Source of the DNA: Synanceia verrucosa
Taxonomy: Eukaryota; Chordata; Actinopteri; Perciformes; Synanceiidae
Length of the DNA: 64,000 nucleotides
Direction of reading: 5' to 3'
Assembly: GCA_029721515.1 (NCBI GenBank)
Contig: CM056550.1
Location: 19,963,119 to 20,027,118, forward strand
Position 1 is the first letter of the stretch, and every line of letters starts with the position of its first letter. Both the position numbers and the translations under genes were made by a program. The notes under the pieces are model-generated. The model was not told where the DNA came from. It was given only the letters and a program-made list of their open reading frames with translations, and made no database searches. Below, piece after piece: positions 34,936-47,668 of this stretch.

Positions 34936-36440
34936 GCAGCGCCACCCATAGGAGAAAGTTGATCATCACAGAAATCTAAAGGTCATTGGAGGGAAATGTG
35001 TTTGGCTGGCTGCTACAGTACTTAACCTTATTATCTTCAAGCAGGCCATCAAGTACAGGTTTAACGGCCCTACTCTGCTCAGAAAAACGAAAAGATTTGA
35101 TTGTCAAAATAATTAATAATAATTTTCTAAAAACATCCCTGCTAAGTTTATGGTGTTTGTATAATTTATTAATACAAAAAAACAATAATTACATTACCCT
35201 TTGTTAATCTGTTGATAATTGTTTTTTAGTCAGTAAATATATAAGTATAAGCTTGTGCACCGATCAAAATAAATGTTTGAACAGCCATGAATTTAATTTG
35301 CAAAACGTTCTTTTAATTTTAATTCAGTGGTAATTTAACGAATTGAACACGAGGGGAAGTACAAATCTTTATGGTTTAATATATTTTTACAATGAATTAA
35401 TACAATTTTGTTGTTATTTTAGAGTTACAATAAGCATACACAGTACACTAATGCAATACCAAAGATATTACAGTGTTCTCAATGGCAACCATAGTGACAT
35501 CTTCAACCAACAGTCCAGAAAACAAAAATATTAAATTAACAATAATATAGCACTGAGATAACCACTTAACACTAATGTTTAGGGGCCAGGGTGTGTTTGT
35601 TATTTTATGCTGATTGATTAATTAATTAATAATTTCAGCACCAATACTTTAAAATTTCATGAGAAACATTAGAAGACCCCCCCCCCCACTCGTCAGTGTC
35701 AATGAACCATCCTGCTTACAGTCCCTTTAACAATGAAAGTGATTCAAAGTATGGAACTAAAATAGGACAGAAAACCTTCGTAACGAGCAGAAGCGTCTCC
35801 CCATTGCTGTTGATCCACAGTGACGTGTCTCAGGCTAATCTTTAGTCGATGAGACTAACCCAGATCTTGAAAATGGCTTAGTGTGAGTCCTGCTGAAGGT
35901 TTAGTTAAGGATCAATAGCTTGTCATGTCTCAGATGAAATGTCAATTGGAGGTGAATGTTTATTTTGTATTTGGCTTTTATTTAACCAGTTTTCTTCCAC
36001 TGGGATCAAAGATCTCTTTTACAATGAGACTGGACTAAGAATAGCAGCAACACACTTTCAATAATTAACATTTTTTTTCTGTCTTCACCATAAAAGGAAA
36101 ACTGGACCCTTTACTAGAGATGTTTTTTTTAGAGAATGACTTGCTTATAAGAGTTAGAAAATAAATACCACACACTGTTACTTTAAAAGTAATGTACAGG
36201 GAGTTGCTGCAATAGACTAAGAAATGGGGTAATTTTTCTTGTTTTGTACAAGTTGTAGTTTGCTAATAGTAGATTTAGGTAAGCCAGAGATGTTAAAGCT
36301 GAGTGAGCAGTCAGTAGCAGACAATGTGATGTTCACACATCCGTCATTTTCCATTTCAGCATCCAACTTTCTCCACCTCACCTGTAGATCTGTAATGATC
36401 TCTTACCTTCTTCCTTCCTGTTCAGAGGTTACAGCTCCTG
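34936..36440. other. Intergenic spacer tmem101-gngt2
   Basis: A/T-rich spacer with a poly-C run near 35680 and one retroelement tail at about 35974. No supported gene. An open frame at 36239-36613 has no recognisable domain and runs into the candidate gngt2 leader. Confidence 0.5.
35974..36032 (-). mobile_element. Retroelement 3' tail (minus strand)
   Basis: On the minus strand: GTCTCATTGTAAAAGAGATC, then ttgatcccagtgg, then ACTGGTTAAATAAAAG. This resembles the familiar fish repeat ending 'gtaaaagagat...taatctcaatgggac...ctggttaaataaagg'. A related plus-strand copy is at about 39325-39400. Only the tail is recognisable. Confidence 0.5.
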
Positions 36441-36659
36441 ATTGTTTAATCTCATCACAGGGGATTGGTGACATCAGGCCCAATCCTGTGGCGACCTCTC
36501 CCAAAAGCCTGCAGCAGGGATCAGCTGGGATGAAGAGCAGTGGGACAGCACTCATCAGTCAGTGCGAAGAAGCGATTGGACTACAGGAAGGCACACGTTC
36601 GATGAGCTCTTAGGAGCAGACACATTTCTCAGACTTTTGGGGATCCCACCATTCAAAAG
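36441..36659 (+). promoter_or_regulatory. Possible gngt2 promoter/5' UTR exon
   Basis: A candidate leader exon ends at 36659/36660 (ttcaaaag then gtaaaaag), about 100 bp before the acceptor (cttacag, ending 36762) of the first coding exon. A CRX/OTX-type core TAATCT lies in gtttaatctcatc near 36445-36457, which would suit a photoreceptor gene, but a single short match is weak. Transcript data are needed to place the start. Confidence 0.25.
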
Positions 36660-36767
36660 GTAAAAAGAGTGATAAGCTGGATTTAAATGCATTTAGTCAT
36701 GAAGTTCATTTTTAACATTTCTTGTGACATTTTAACATTATGCTCTTTATTTCCTCTTACAGCCAGG

Positions 36768-37144
36768 ATGGCTCGGGATATGTCAGATAAGGAAATCTTG
36801 AAAATGGAGCTGGAACAGTTGAAGAAGGAAGTTAACACACCTAGGACCCCAGTAAGCACATCACTGCTTTTTATATTAAACAGTTCTGAATAACCTGTGC
36901 AACAGTGTCTTTAATTTACAAATTAACAACGTAGAAACAATTTTGGGAATATTTGCATGCAACTTTTCCATCTCCATCTTTATATCTGTATTTGCATCTT
37001 TCCTCCCAACAACAGGTGGCTGCAAACTGTGCAGATACGGTTTCTTTTGTGGAGGAACTGATGCCAAATGATCCGCTGATTAAGGGCGTCTCAGATGACA
37101 AAAACCCCTACAAAGGAGACAAGGGAGGCTGTGTAGTGACATAA
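36768..37144 (+). CDS. gngt2: G-protein gamma subunit, cone transducin type, 70 aa
   Basis: Two coding exons, 36768-36851 (28 codons) and 37016-37144 (42 codons and TAA), are joined in phase 0 by a GT-AG intron. The protein starts MARDMSDKEILKMELEQLKK and ends DDKNPYKGDKGGCVVT. The helical N-terminus (LKMELEQLKKEV), the DPLIKGV segment, the NPxK motif and the C-terminal CaaX box (CVVT) are G-gamma hallmarks. The start most resembles GNGT2 (MAQDLSEKDLLKMEVEQLKKEV in human), the cone photoreceptor transducin gamma, which binds a G-beta and is prenylated to anchor at membranes. The length (70 aa) matches the family (about 69-74). Teleosts may carry two gngt2 copies and I cannot tell which this is. 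The CaaX ends in Thr rather than the usual Ser. A poly(A) signal ATTAAA is at 37314-37319. Confidence 0.9.
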
Positions 37145-39116
37145 CAAACAGACATGCAGGGAAAAGTCAAACAGTTTTTTATGACAGCTGGTTATATTAC
37201 TGTAATATCCCTGTAGAATTCTTGTGGATGAATTGTACGGTAGTAAGAGAGACTCTTTTCCATCACTGGATTACTGTATGTACCTGTTGATATGAAAATG
37301 TTGTCAATTTGTAATTAAATGCAAATAGCTTTGACCTGACCTGTCTGCTCTAATTAATGACTTATATTTGCATATCTCACTTTTATTGCACTTTTATCTC
37401 ATTATATCACAGTGGTTAATGTTAAATACGCCTGACTAGATATTGCTTGTGTAAATCAGCGTATGTCTACATGACTCAGGTGAGCTGCTGTAGAAAGCAG
37501 GGCAAAGTCAGCGGAGTCGTGCAGCAACTGCTTAGTCTAATTCTTAATAGGATTTCTCTGTTGACATAGAGCTACTTCCTGTATCAAAGTCTTTAAGCTT
37601 ATTCCAGCGGCTTCATCCCAGCTTCCATTTCAAGCTCTCCATCCAATTAGTGTCATTTTCAATCTGCGAAACAACAAACACATCATTTCTTCACCTCTTA
37701 AAACAAAACTATTAGTATCAGTATAGCTTGTGTAAGTGCAGGTTCAATTTCTAAAGATGTTGTAATCAACAAAAATATTGAATTAAATCTTTTTGAGCCA
37801 ATAACCTTCGGTAGCACATATAAAAGTAGATAATACTGAATAAACAGCACATTTGCACAAATGTTTACAAGCATTTACTAAGTGGTTTATTGTCACTTAT
37901 CATTGAGAAGAACTTATAGTAAAAAATGTCTCTCTCTAGAGTCAGTTAATAGTTATATTATATAGATTACACATAGGAAAAGAGCCCAGTTTGGCTATAT
38001 AAATTATAATTATAACAACAGCTGTTACATATATAAAAGCTTATTGCTTTGTTGTGATTCATGTTATCATTTCAGATTAAAACTCACCTAAGGTGAACTG
38101 AGTTTGTCTAGAACTTAGAGTACAAAAGTCCAAAACTGGGTTATCACATAGATTAAGGATCCATATTTACTTTTCTCCAGTAGAAACATTTTGTTAATGT
38201 GGAAGGACAAGGATTTCCTGTTACTGGCACAAGTTGCACAAAGAAATGTCTAAATTTCTTGCATCTTTGAAAACAAAAAAAAAAAAACAAGGCCTTATTT
38301 TACGTAGTAAAACTTTACTTTAGTAAACAAAACTTGACAAATAAATACACATAGATAAATGTATTGAATTGGCATCTATTATTAAAATACTAAATCATAC
38401 ACAGGTAAAAAATATTAAAAACTAAAAGTAATTCAAACAATTTATAATGTATATAATATATACAGTAGATATACAGAAATTAATTAAATACATCAGCCCA
38501 GATAAAAGGGACTTGAGTCAGTATCAGCCTGATGCATCCCTAGAATTCACTCAGCTACTCTGTTATAAAGACATAAAACTGGACACGGCATGTTTAAAGT
38601 CTAGGAGGACTTGTAAGCAGTATAGTCTTTATCTTAATTGTCTTATCAGATGAGAGCAATTGCAATCTAATCTATGCAAGTTTCCTACAAGCTCTTCGGA
38701 GCGACTGAATAATGATAGTGGAGCAAAACAAAAATGTGTCGTAACCTCCAGATGAGAAGTGTTAGAACTGTGTGAATTCTGACTTCTGAACTTAAAAACC
38801 AGCGAATTTCAAATGTTATATTCTTTACACAAGTCAGATCAATGGAGGGGTTTCTTCAGCAAATATCACCTAAATGTGACTGCAACTGTGATTATTGTGA
38901 TCTATGCACTGTCATCAATAGAAAAACGGGTCTTCAGCCACTTTATCTTTATAGCATGTCCTAACACACTCAGTGTTACATGTCAAATTCCCACCTATCT
39001 TGTCAAAACCTTTGACACTCGCCGTAATAAAAGGAGCCTCGTGAAAAGAGCAGTGATCAGAAGAAAGCTGTCACTGCTGCTGAGAACACTCTTACCAGAA
39101 ACAGATCGTCTCCACA
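37145..39116. other. gngt2 3' UTR and spacer to retsat
   Basis: 3' UTR to about 37335, then A/T-rich sequence with a poly-A run near 38273-38287. A longer open frame (38813-39241) overlaps the retsat first exon in another frame and has no domain. No gene was recognised; the retsat promoter must lie at the right end, but no TATA box is obvious. Confidence 0.5.
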
Positions 39117-42100
39117 ATGTGGCTCTTGATTTTCTTAGTGTGGTTGGTCATATGGGTCGGTGGTACGTACTGGTACCTGTTTGGGAAGCCGAGTCCTTTC
39201 TCCCTGGAGTCAGTGAGACCGCCTGGACCTCGAGAGTTTGATCAGAAGAAGAGAGACAAAGTTATCAAGCAAGGTAAAGTTACATTTGTATGTAACATCA
39301 CTATTAATCAGCCATGTGATACACTGCTTTTTACACTCTTGTAAAAGAGATTCTTAATCTTAATCTTAATTAAATAAAGGAAATAATAAAAAATAAACAG
39401 TTAAAGTAAAAATACACCTATTTTCAATTCAGTTTAACAAGATACAATACATTATATTTAAAATGTTTTAAAACTCTCAGGGAGAATGGTTTTACACTTA
39501 CATATCAATGAGGTTTTTTTTTATATATATATATTTGCACAGCAAATATGGACCATCCTAGACAGCATCTATGAAAAAAGGAGACAAAACAGAAAAAAAT
39601 GTTATTTAACTTATTATAATAAAATAGCAAGAAAATACATTGAGATACACTAATTATAATCAATAATATAATCAATAACAAACCCTTTTTTGGAGTAAAC
39701 ATGTTTTTCAATAACAGGAAAAAACACAAGTTCATCACTAAGTTACCACATTTTGCATTATTTAAAAAAAAAAAAAGTCAGATTCAGCCTCAAATTTACC
39801 GACAAGTAGGTTTCCACATTCAAGGAGTTGCTTTGGTGTATTGGTGCATAAATATAGTAAGAGAAAATGAAACAAAATAAACAGAAAAAATAGCATACTG
39901 TATGTACAATACATTTGAAATAAAAATAAACACTGTGCTATCAGGAGCTGTAATGTAGTGCAATTAGCTCAGGATATGTTATATACAAACATACAATGAG
40001 TCCACTGTAGCTCTTTCAACTGCTGAGGTGTGGTTATACAATTATAAATGACCTATTTTCTGTGTCATAACTCTCACATTTGTAGGTCTGCAGTATTTTT
40101 TCCACTTGTGGTCTTTAGTTTAATTGGATTATGAACCAGGAGATTGTGTTGGCAGTCTAATCTACTGTTTATTGCCAAGAGGTGAACACAGATACAGCTG
40201 CCATGTGTTTATGACAGGAGAGGTGTGCAGCTCAACCTTCAGACTGTATTATGCAATCTAAATCTGCAACATACTTCAGCACTTGATAACATTTACAATG
40301 CACCTCCGTTAAAACTGTCAGAAGTAGAAAGATAAATGTCACCATGTTAACATCAGCTCTGTATGTGTTTATCCAGGCTTCAGCCTTGACAAAGTGCCCC
40401 AGAACCTGGATGTCATTGTCATTGGGAGTGGTATTGGTGGGCTGACAGCTGGAGCCACTCTGGCCAAAGCAGGGAAGAAAGTACTGGTGCTGGAACAACA
40501 CGACCAGGCGGGAGGCTGCTGTCACACCTACATAGAGAAAGGCTTTGAGTTTGATGTTGGTAAGAGTGCTTGACAGATGCATTTGCTCAGTTATCATTTA
40601 AAGAAGCAATATGAATCTTTGAATATCAATAGAATCTCTGCATTTAATTAAGATACACCCTGGTTCACCATTATGCAGATCACATCCAAATTGATTTGTG
40701 GAATTTATACAGATTACAGTGCTTCACTATTACTATTATAGCTGCTGTATGAACGGGGGTTGAGGAGAGCCTGCCACATTTAGCAACTGAATCATTTTTA
40801 CCTACTCTACAAACATCCATCCATCCATCATCTACCTCTTATCCTCACATAGGGTCGTGGGGGGCTGGAGCCTATCCCAGCTGTCTTAGGGTGAACGGCA
40901 GGATACACCCTGGACAAGTCTCCAGTTCACACATAGAGACAGACAACCACCCACACTCACATTCACACCTATGGTCAATTTAAATTACCCAATTAACCTA
41001 ATCCCCATGCATGTTTTTGGATGGTGGGAGGAAGCCAGAGTACCCGGAGAGAACCCACACAGACATGTGGAGAACATGCAAACTCCACACAGAAAGGCCC
41101 TGAGGCGCCGGGAATCGAACCCGGTACCTTCTTGCTGTGAGGCACAAGAACCACTACACCACCATGCCTCTCTTCTGCAAAAATGCTTATTTTATGTCAA
41201 ATTATTATTTGTTTTCATCAATATAACCAAGTAATTTCCTGTGAAAACAGACTACAGTATGCATGTAACAAGCAAAATATTTAGAAATGCAAAACTGATA
41301 TTTGAAGGCTACCTGGAGCATCACAGTGTGAAGCATAAGGCCACTGACCAGGCTGACGTATTTGACCATGTCTTTCTTCACCAGGGCTTCACTACATTGG
41401 CCAGGTCCATGAAAACAGCCTGTTGCGCATCGCCTTTGACCAGATCTCTGAGGGCCAGCTGGAGTTCCAGGAGCTAAATCAGCACTTTGACACCATCCAG
41501 ATCGGCCTGGGCGACGAGAAGCGAGAGTATACCATCTTCTCCGGAAAAACCGAGATGAAAGCTCATCTGATGAAGCAATTCCCCGATGACACTGAGGCCA
41601 TCGAGACATTCTTCAAAATCATGAAGGTGCTGTTAGCGAGCAGACACATATTCCATGGAGTCATCCAATGAATCCCAAACATATTTTGTCCCAACAGGTC
41701 TCAGCTAAGAAGACTCACTACCTGGCAACTCTGAAGCTGATTCCACAGTGGGTGTCTTTATTACTGCTGAAGTCAGGAATCGGAAACCTTGTCACCCCGG
41801 TCTTCCGCCTCAGTGGTACATGTGCAACAGACTTGGTGAACACCCTGACCAGCAACAAGGACCTACACATCATCTTCTCCTATCTTTTCTATGGTGGGTC
41901 CTGACAAATGTAACTGTGGTAGAAAACCAACATCACCTCCAATAATGGGAGAGAAAAAATACTCTGGCTCTGGACTCAAATGAGTGTCTCCTAGATTTAA
42001 TTTGAGGATATTTGCATCCACATCAGATGAATGGCAGCCCTTTTTTAATATTCAAAGACACTTGCAACTGGACTTCCATTTTAGGGGACTAAAGGTAAAT

Positions 42101-44900
42101 TCAGTGGCTGAAGTCAGTAATTTATAGGCATTGTTCTGCCAGAACCAAACTGCAACTATCTTCAATCTTTGCTTGTTTTTCGGGGTGACTTTAGCTTCAC
42201 TCTCGTCTACACAAAGTGAAACCCAGTCAGTAATGAGCTGCTTGGCAAAAAGACAGTCTGTACTGGGACCATGTTTCAGCTGCATCATCCAAAAATTGGG
42301 GGAACCAATCCCAACAAAACATGCATAAAAAGTAATAACTGCCTTATACCAAGTGCGTAAATACCTTAAAAATCTCAGTGTCAACTCAAATCTAAGCAAA
42401 ATGAGTCTCACAACAGTCATGAGCCTTATATGAACTTCACTTCTAAATGATTTTCACTTCACTCTGTATGTGCATTTATTTAGGTGTGCCTCCAAAGGAC
42501 TCCAGTATTCTGATCAATGCCCTTCTGATTCACCACTACAAACGAGGGGCCTACTACCCTAAAGGTGGTGCTAGTGAGATTGCCTTCCACATCATCCGCA
42601 CTATCCAGAAATATGGAGGAAACTGCCTGGTCAGAGCTCCCGTCTCCCAGATCCTGGTTAATGACAAGGGTGCAGCTTATGGTAAGCAATGGTACACATA
42701 TTAAAAGGCAGGATTCCACAGGTAACTGACTTCCTGTGTGCCGTGCGACAGGTGTGAAAGTGAGGAAAGGTCGGGAGGAAGTGGAGGTTCACGCACCTGT
42801 GGTTGTTTCAAACTGTGGCATCTTCACCACCTTCCAGAAACTTCTTCCCCCTGAGATTCGAGTCAAGACAGGTGAGCAAAAGATCCTAAATGAATGCATT
42901 ATATGAACTTTGTGAAAAAAAGTAGGAAGTTTAAAAGTGTTCGTAAACGTTACCATACTGTAGATATTCAAGAAAGGCTGAACATGATGAAACATGGCAG
43001 AGGATCATTCCTGGTCTTCTCTGGCTTTGATGGAACCGAAGAGGAGCTCGGTCTTGAATCCACCAACTTCTGGCTGTTCAAAAACAATGACATGGACCAG
43101 TCGTAAGTCTGCAGAGCACTGCAATGATCACTAACATTCATATAACACAAGGGGGTGATATTGTATAAGAAGTAGGAATGCACTGACTGGAGCAAAAACA
43201 ACTTCTCATTGCAGTTTTGCTCCAGAGAACATGTCATCATTTTTATTGTGGATCAGCTTTCATTTGTCCCAAAACATAGTGTAGCTGCTGTATATTACCC
43301 TCCTAAGATCTGGCCTCAACAGTACATTTCATTTATCTAAATATTGTATTTAATTACGTAGTTTTTTTCTTTTTTGTTTAGTAAATATTAAACACTATTA
43401 TCATTATTATTTCTTATTCGAATATTATTCTTATTATTTCTTTATTGTTTATTGTTTTTTTCTATACTATAACTAAAATTTGAATAAACCATTCTATTCT
43501 TCTTATCAGGTCCCAAAAAGCCCAAATAGCAAAGAGAAATTCAAAATGAAACCTGGGTGTCAGGAGGATTAACATCCTGTATAATACTGCATGTATCATA
43601 CTTAAGTATTACCAGGTTAGAGTTCCCTTTTTAGCCTCTAGATGGAGTACAGGATCTGTCAGGCTTCAGCTCCAGGATTTAAATACCATTCTCATGAATT
43701 ATTTTGTGTTGGGCCACACTGCAGCCCAGTCCGATCTGACTTAAAAGTGTTTTTGTGTGTTTTTAGGATGGATGACTTCTTTGCATTGAGCAAAGAGGAA
43801 GCACCAGATAATATTCCCATGATGTTCATCACAATGCCATCCTCCAAGGACCCAGAAGCCAAACTAAGACACCCTGGTACAAACACCTTCATTACTTTCT
43901 TAGTAGCTGGGAATGACGTTCAAAAGGAAGGAAATGGTCAAATTAACAATAAACAGACATGTTTTGAAGACCACACCTAAATAATATCACACAGCTCAGG
44001 TGTAAGGTCGTATGTGTTTTATGTGCAGGAAAATCTTGCATGACCATACTGACGATGGTGAAGTATGAATGGTTTGAGGAATGGAAGGACACTACGGTGC
44101 GCAAAAGGGGTGACGAGTACCACAACTACAAAATGAGATTTGCCAAGAACCTTTTTGACTGGGCCTGCACTTTGTTCCCTAAAATCAAAGACAAGGTAGG
44201 AGCTGCTTATCCATCACACATGCATGTAAACAGACGTTTCTGTTGTTTGTGCATGAACACCACATTATAATATTTGCATGTCTTGTTTTCCAGCTGGTTT
44301 TCCAGGACGTGGCGACCCCGCTGACCAACATGCACTATCTGGGTGCCCAGCGTGGAGCCATGTACTCCGCAGAGCATAATCTAGAGCGCTTCCACGCCGA
44401 GGCTGTGGCGAGGAACAGGTGCAACACCCCCGTCAAAAACCTCTACATCTCAGGTATGAAAAGTTTCTGTTCTGCAAGCACGGTCAATCCTTCATTTTCA
44501 TGGGCGTAGAATTGTCTCAACAAGCCCTGAGATTCACTTCAGAAGGGGGGAGCTTTGAAATGTGAGTTTCTTTGGTGCAGATTTTTTTTTTCCACAAAAA
44601 CATGTACTTTTAAAGCAATGAGACAACTGGAAAAAAGTCTCAAAGCAGAGGGTATTTAAGTTTGTGAAGAAAACATGATCTGGAGAGAACAATTTGACTC
44701 ATCCAGCAGAGTGCGTTTGTGCTTCTGCTCCAGGTCAAGATGTGTTCAGCTGTGGGATAGCAGGCGCTCTGCATGGCGGACTCCTCTGCGCCTCTGCTGT
44801 GTTAGATCACATCGTCTACATCGACTTGCTCCTCCTCAAGAAGAAGCTGAAGAGGAGGAAAGCCAGAGAGTTGGCCCAGCTGGCGAAGAAGAAATTGTAG
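39117..44900 (+). CDS. retsat: All-trans-retinol 13,14-reductase (retinol saturase), 11 exons, 609 aa
   Basis: Exons: 39117-39273, 40377-40559, 41385-41626, 41698-41893, 42484-42681, 42752-42871, 42973-43102, 43767-43876, 44029-44195, 44294-44453, 44734-44900. All joins keep frame with GT-AG introns; the donor at 41627 (gtgctg) and the one at 43877 (gtacaa) are weak. The product is 609 aa (human RETSAT 610). Seen: a hydrophobic N-terminal signal/anchor (2-18); dinucleotide-binding GSGIGG at 69-74 in DVIVIGSGIGGLTAG; acidic E92 in VLVLEQH; AGGCCHT at 97-103; then YYPKGGASEIAFH, YEWFEEW, ATPLTN, QRGAMY; and near the C-terminus SGQDVFSCGIAGALHGG, followed by a lysine-rich tail ending KKKL. The enzyme is an ER-membrane flavoprotein of the phytoene-desaturase-like family that reduces the 13-14 double bond of all-trans-retinol. 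Teleosts have more than one RETSAT-like gene, so this could be a paralogue (retsat-like). Poly(A) signals are at 45124-45129 and 45646-45651. Confidence 0.93.
39325..39400 (+). mobile_element. Retroelement 3' tail in retsat intron 1
   Basis: CTCTTGTAAAAGAGATTCTT, then aatcttaatcttaattaaataaaggaa (abridged), resembles the fish repeat tail also seen inverted at 35974-36032. Only the 3' end is recognisable; the downstream sequence is generic A/T-rich. Confidence 0.45.
40816..41167 (-). mobile_element. Nearly complete tRNA-derived SINE in retsat intron 2
   Basis: The minus strand begins with a tRNA-like head: A-box-like TGGTGTAGTGG and B box GGTTCGATTCC (in CCGGGTTCGATTCCC). The body follows (AGGGCCTTTCTGTGTGGAGT, TTGCATGTTCTCC, GGGTACTCTGGCTTCCTCCC), then TAATTGGGTAATTTAAATTG and a tail CTAAGACAGCTGGGATAGGC, ending in (GGAT)n. 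This is the most complete of the four copies in the window. The tRNA head plus a body shared among fish SINEs suggests the V-SINE type, but I have not compared it with a consensus. Confidence 0.85.
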
Positions 44901-47660
44901 CGAGAGCGCTCTCTACTTCCCCTGCAGGACAAGAGTGAAACTTCCCAAAGCTGGTGCAAAAGGAACACAGATTGTTGTGGGAAGTGTAAAGGAACAGTCC
45001 CAGTCCTTGTAGAGCGCTGGAGCCAATAACCTCTAGACACCAGGGGCGTGCTGAAAAACCAACACGGAAATGTGAAATACTAGTTGGCTGTGAATATTTC
45101 ACATTCATATTGATCAATCGTTGAATAAAATATCTCATGCTCAAATAGATTTGTGCAGGAAGAGGGCCAACTACCAGGATCCTATTGGTTTTAGTATAAC
45201 AGTCCCAATAGTTTGCATGCAGTGCATTAATGTGTGATTTAGAGACACAGCCTTCGAGGTGATTCATCATAGAGAAGACGTAACATGTCATTTATAATGC
45301 TCCAGTGATTACATACATACAAACCAGTAGCTGGGGAAGGAATAAATCTTAATGACAATATCATTTATATAGCCACCATTAAATACCCTGCAGTACTTTT
45401 GTTGTTGTGATTGAGTGTGCACAAAGATCATGAGTAAGAGGTTATCTTTATTTTAATGTCTTATTTAATAGTCTGTAAAATAATACCCTTTTTTTTTTTT
45501 TTTTACATTTGTTTACAAGTATAATAGTCCTCACATCGGCTGTATATCTTAATGTAAAACAAACATTTTTTTGCATCCTTCTACTGTCAATGCTTGTTTT
45601 TTTTTTTTTTTTGCTTTACGTGAAATGCATATTTGTTTTCCATCCAATAAACTTGATAAAACAAATAAAGAGATAAAACTGGCAGTCATTCCAGATGCTC
45701 AAAACTTATATGACTTACTTATATGAACACTAAAAAAAGTTACAGAGAGATCCTTCTATTATTATAGATCTAGTTTAAATGGATGCAATTATATCAATAA
45801 CGATAAATTTATCTTTTTAAAGCAGCATCAGGTTTGATGTGTTATTATTTATATATCACTTCCTGGTGACCTGAGACTGTAAGTCCCCTCTGGCTTTCTT
45901 AGTTCCCACCTATGTTGTTCTGACCTGACTTGTAACCCCAGTGTTGTTTGGGTAACAGCTGAAATCAAACGTACGGGGGGAAACCTCAGACTTCCTGCAC
46001 TAAGTGAACATTTCCTCAGTAAACGGTGGGCATATTGGCTGACAAGCTGTGGTCTGTAGGAAACGACCGGGGGGATCCGAGGAGAAGAATGCCCCTTCTG
46101 TCCAGTCAGCCGGTGGGATGCCAGTAGCTCCTCTGGCTCTATTAGCCTCCATCCCTCTGCTGTATAAACCCAGGGAAAGCTCTCCATGCTGCTGGAGAGC
46201 TCTGATGTGCACGTTGCAACTGTCTTTTAATACATGTGAAGAAAAAAAGGCCTAAAACTAAGGCAAGAGGAGAAAAATGGTAGGGAGGAGAGGAGTTAAT
46301 TATATTGACATTGCCTGGCTGGAAGTTCAGTAGGCTATAACATATAATTACAGTGGCACGATACAGTGCAGTACATCACCAAAAAAATAAATCTACAATC
46401 CAGAGTAACTCTTACTTTCCTATGCTGTGCTCTGACTGACTCACAGGGTCATAAACAAACCCACCTGCCCGCTGAGCTCTGAAATACAGTGAATCCACAC
46501 ATTTTTAGCTGTGAAGCTCCCGTTGGTTTGATCCAGACTGAAATATCTCAACAAATATTTAAAATTTTGTACAAGCATTCATGGTCCCCAGAGGGTGAAT
46601 CCTGCTCAACCTCTTGTGCTAACATGTTTGCACTATTGGATGGATAATTATGATATCCTTCTGTCTTAATTTTTTTGTACTATCTTTGCTTTTTTGCAGG
46701 TGGGTATGATTTGATGTCCTCCTAAAATAAAACTACTAATGGAGCCCTTTGTTAGCACTTTCAAACCCTTTATAACAGTACCTGATCAACAATGTATATT
46801 CTCATTTATTCCCAAAAAAAAAGAAAATAAAGCCCTTGTCCTATTGGACATTGAACACTAAAATCTGGCTTTTTTTGCCTTTAGTGGGACAAATGACTAG
46901 CCATCGATATTTATCAGCTATGGCTCTGATCAGCAGTGATAGAAACATGACCTGCACCGTTCAGACCTGACAAAAACGAAAACAGTCTTTGCCAGTTTTT
47001 CCACTGTTCCAACAATCACCAGCTCTGGTTTGGGAGTTTGAAAGAGAGACTGAATAACTAACAGATATGAAAAAGCATCATATTCGATCTCTAACAAGAG
47101 CACACCCTAACCCCCTTTCACACAGTGGTTATAGAGATTCCTCCACTTTTAGACTGATTGTAAAACATCTCAACTTTACAGTGGCAAAACAGTTTTCAGT
47201 GTAACTGCAGAAAGTAAGTGTGGAAAAACCAAAGAGGAAATGTGACACAAAAAATACAGTATTTCTGTATTTCACTTGATAGAAAAGATAATCCTGTGAG
47301 CTAGACCAGGCAGATCTGAGGAGGAGAAGGAGGAGGAATTTAAGTTTCTCTTGACCAGCACAAGCACCACCTCAACCCCCTTCCTCTTTTTTCCTCTCGC
47401 AGGCGGCTCCCACATGTTTAGACATGCTCTTACATCAGGAGAGGCCCAGAGGGTCGGACCTTAAAAACAGCAGTCCACGCTTTTCCACCATTTCAGCCAC
47501 TATGTCCGACAATCTGAGTCACTACCTATCAGATGCACACTTTAGTTTTCACTTTAAAGTTTTATTTAGACAAAGCAAAGTGTAAACTTGCAAGCGCTGT
47601 AGCGACAGGATAGGTTCAGGGAGTATTCGTGTTGCTCTGTGTTTCAGCCAGCTTTCTCTC
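44901..47660. other. retsat 3' UTR and gene-free spacer
   Basis: 3' UTR with two AATAAA signals, two long poly-T runs (about 45490-45505 and 45598-45612), then spacer. A TATAAA near 46161 has no supported gene behind it. No protein or RNA gene was recognised. Confidence 0.5.
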
Positions 47661-47668
47661 TTTTCCAG

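Noticed and set aside
36239..36613. 124-codon open frame before gngt2
   Set aside because: No recognisable domain; it spans the probable gngt2 leader and ends in sequence that looks like untranslated exon.
38813..39241. 142-codon open frame upstream of retsat
   Set aside because: It overlaps the first retsat exon in a different frame, has no domain and no splice evidence.
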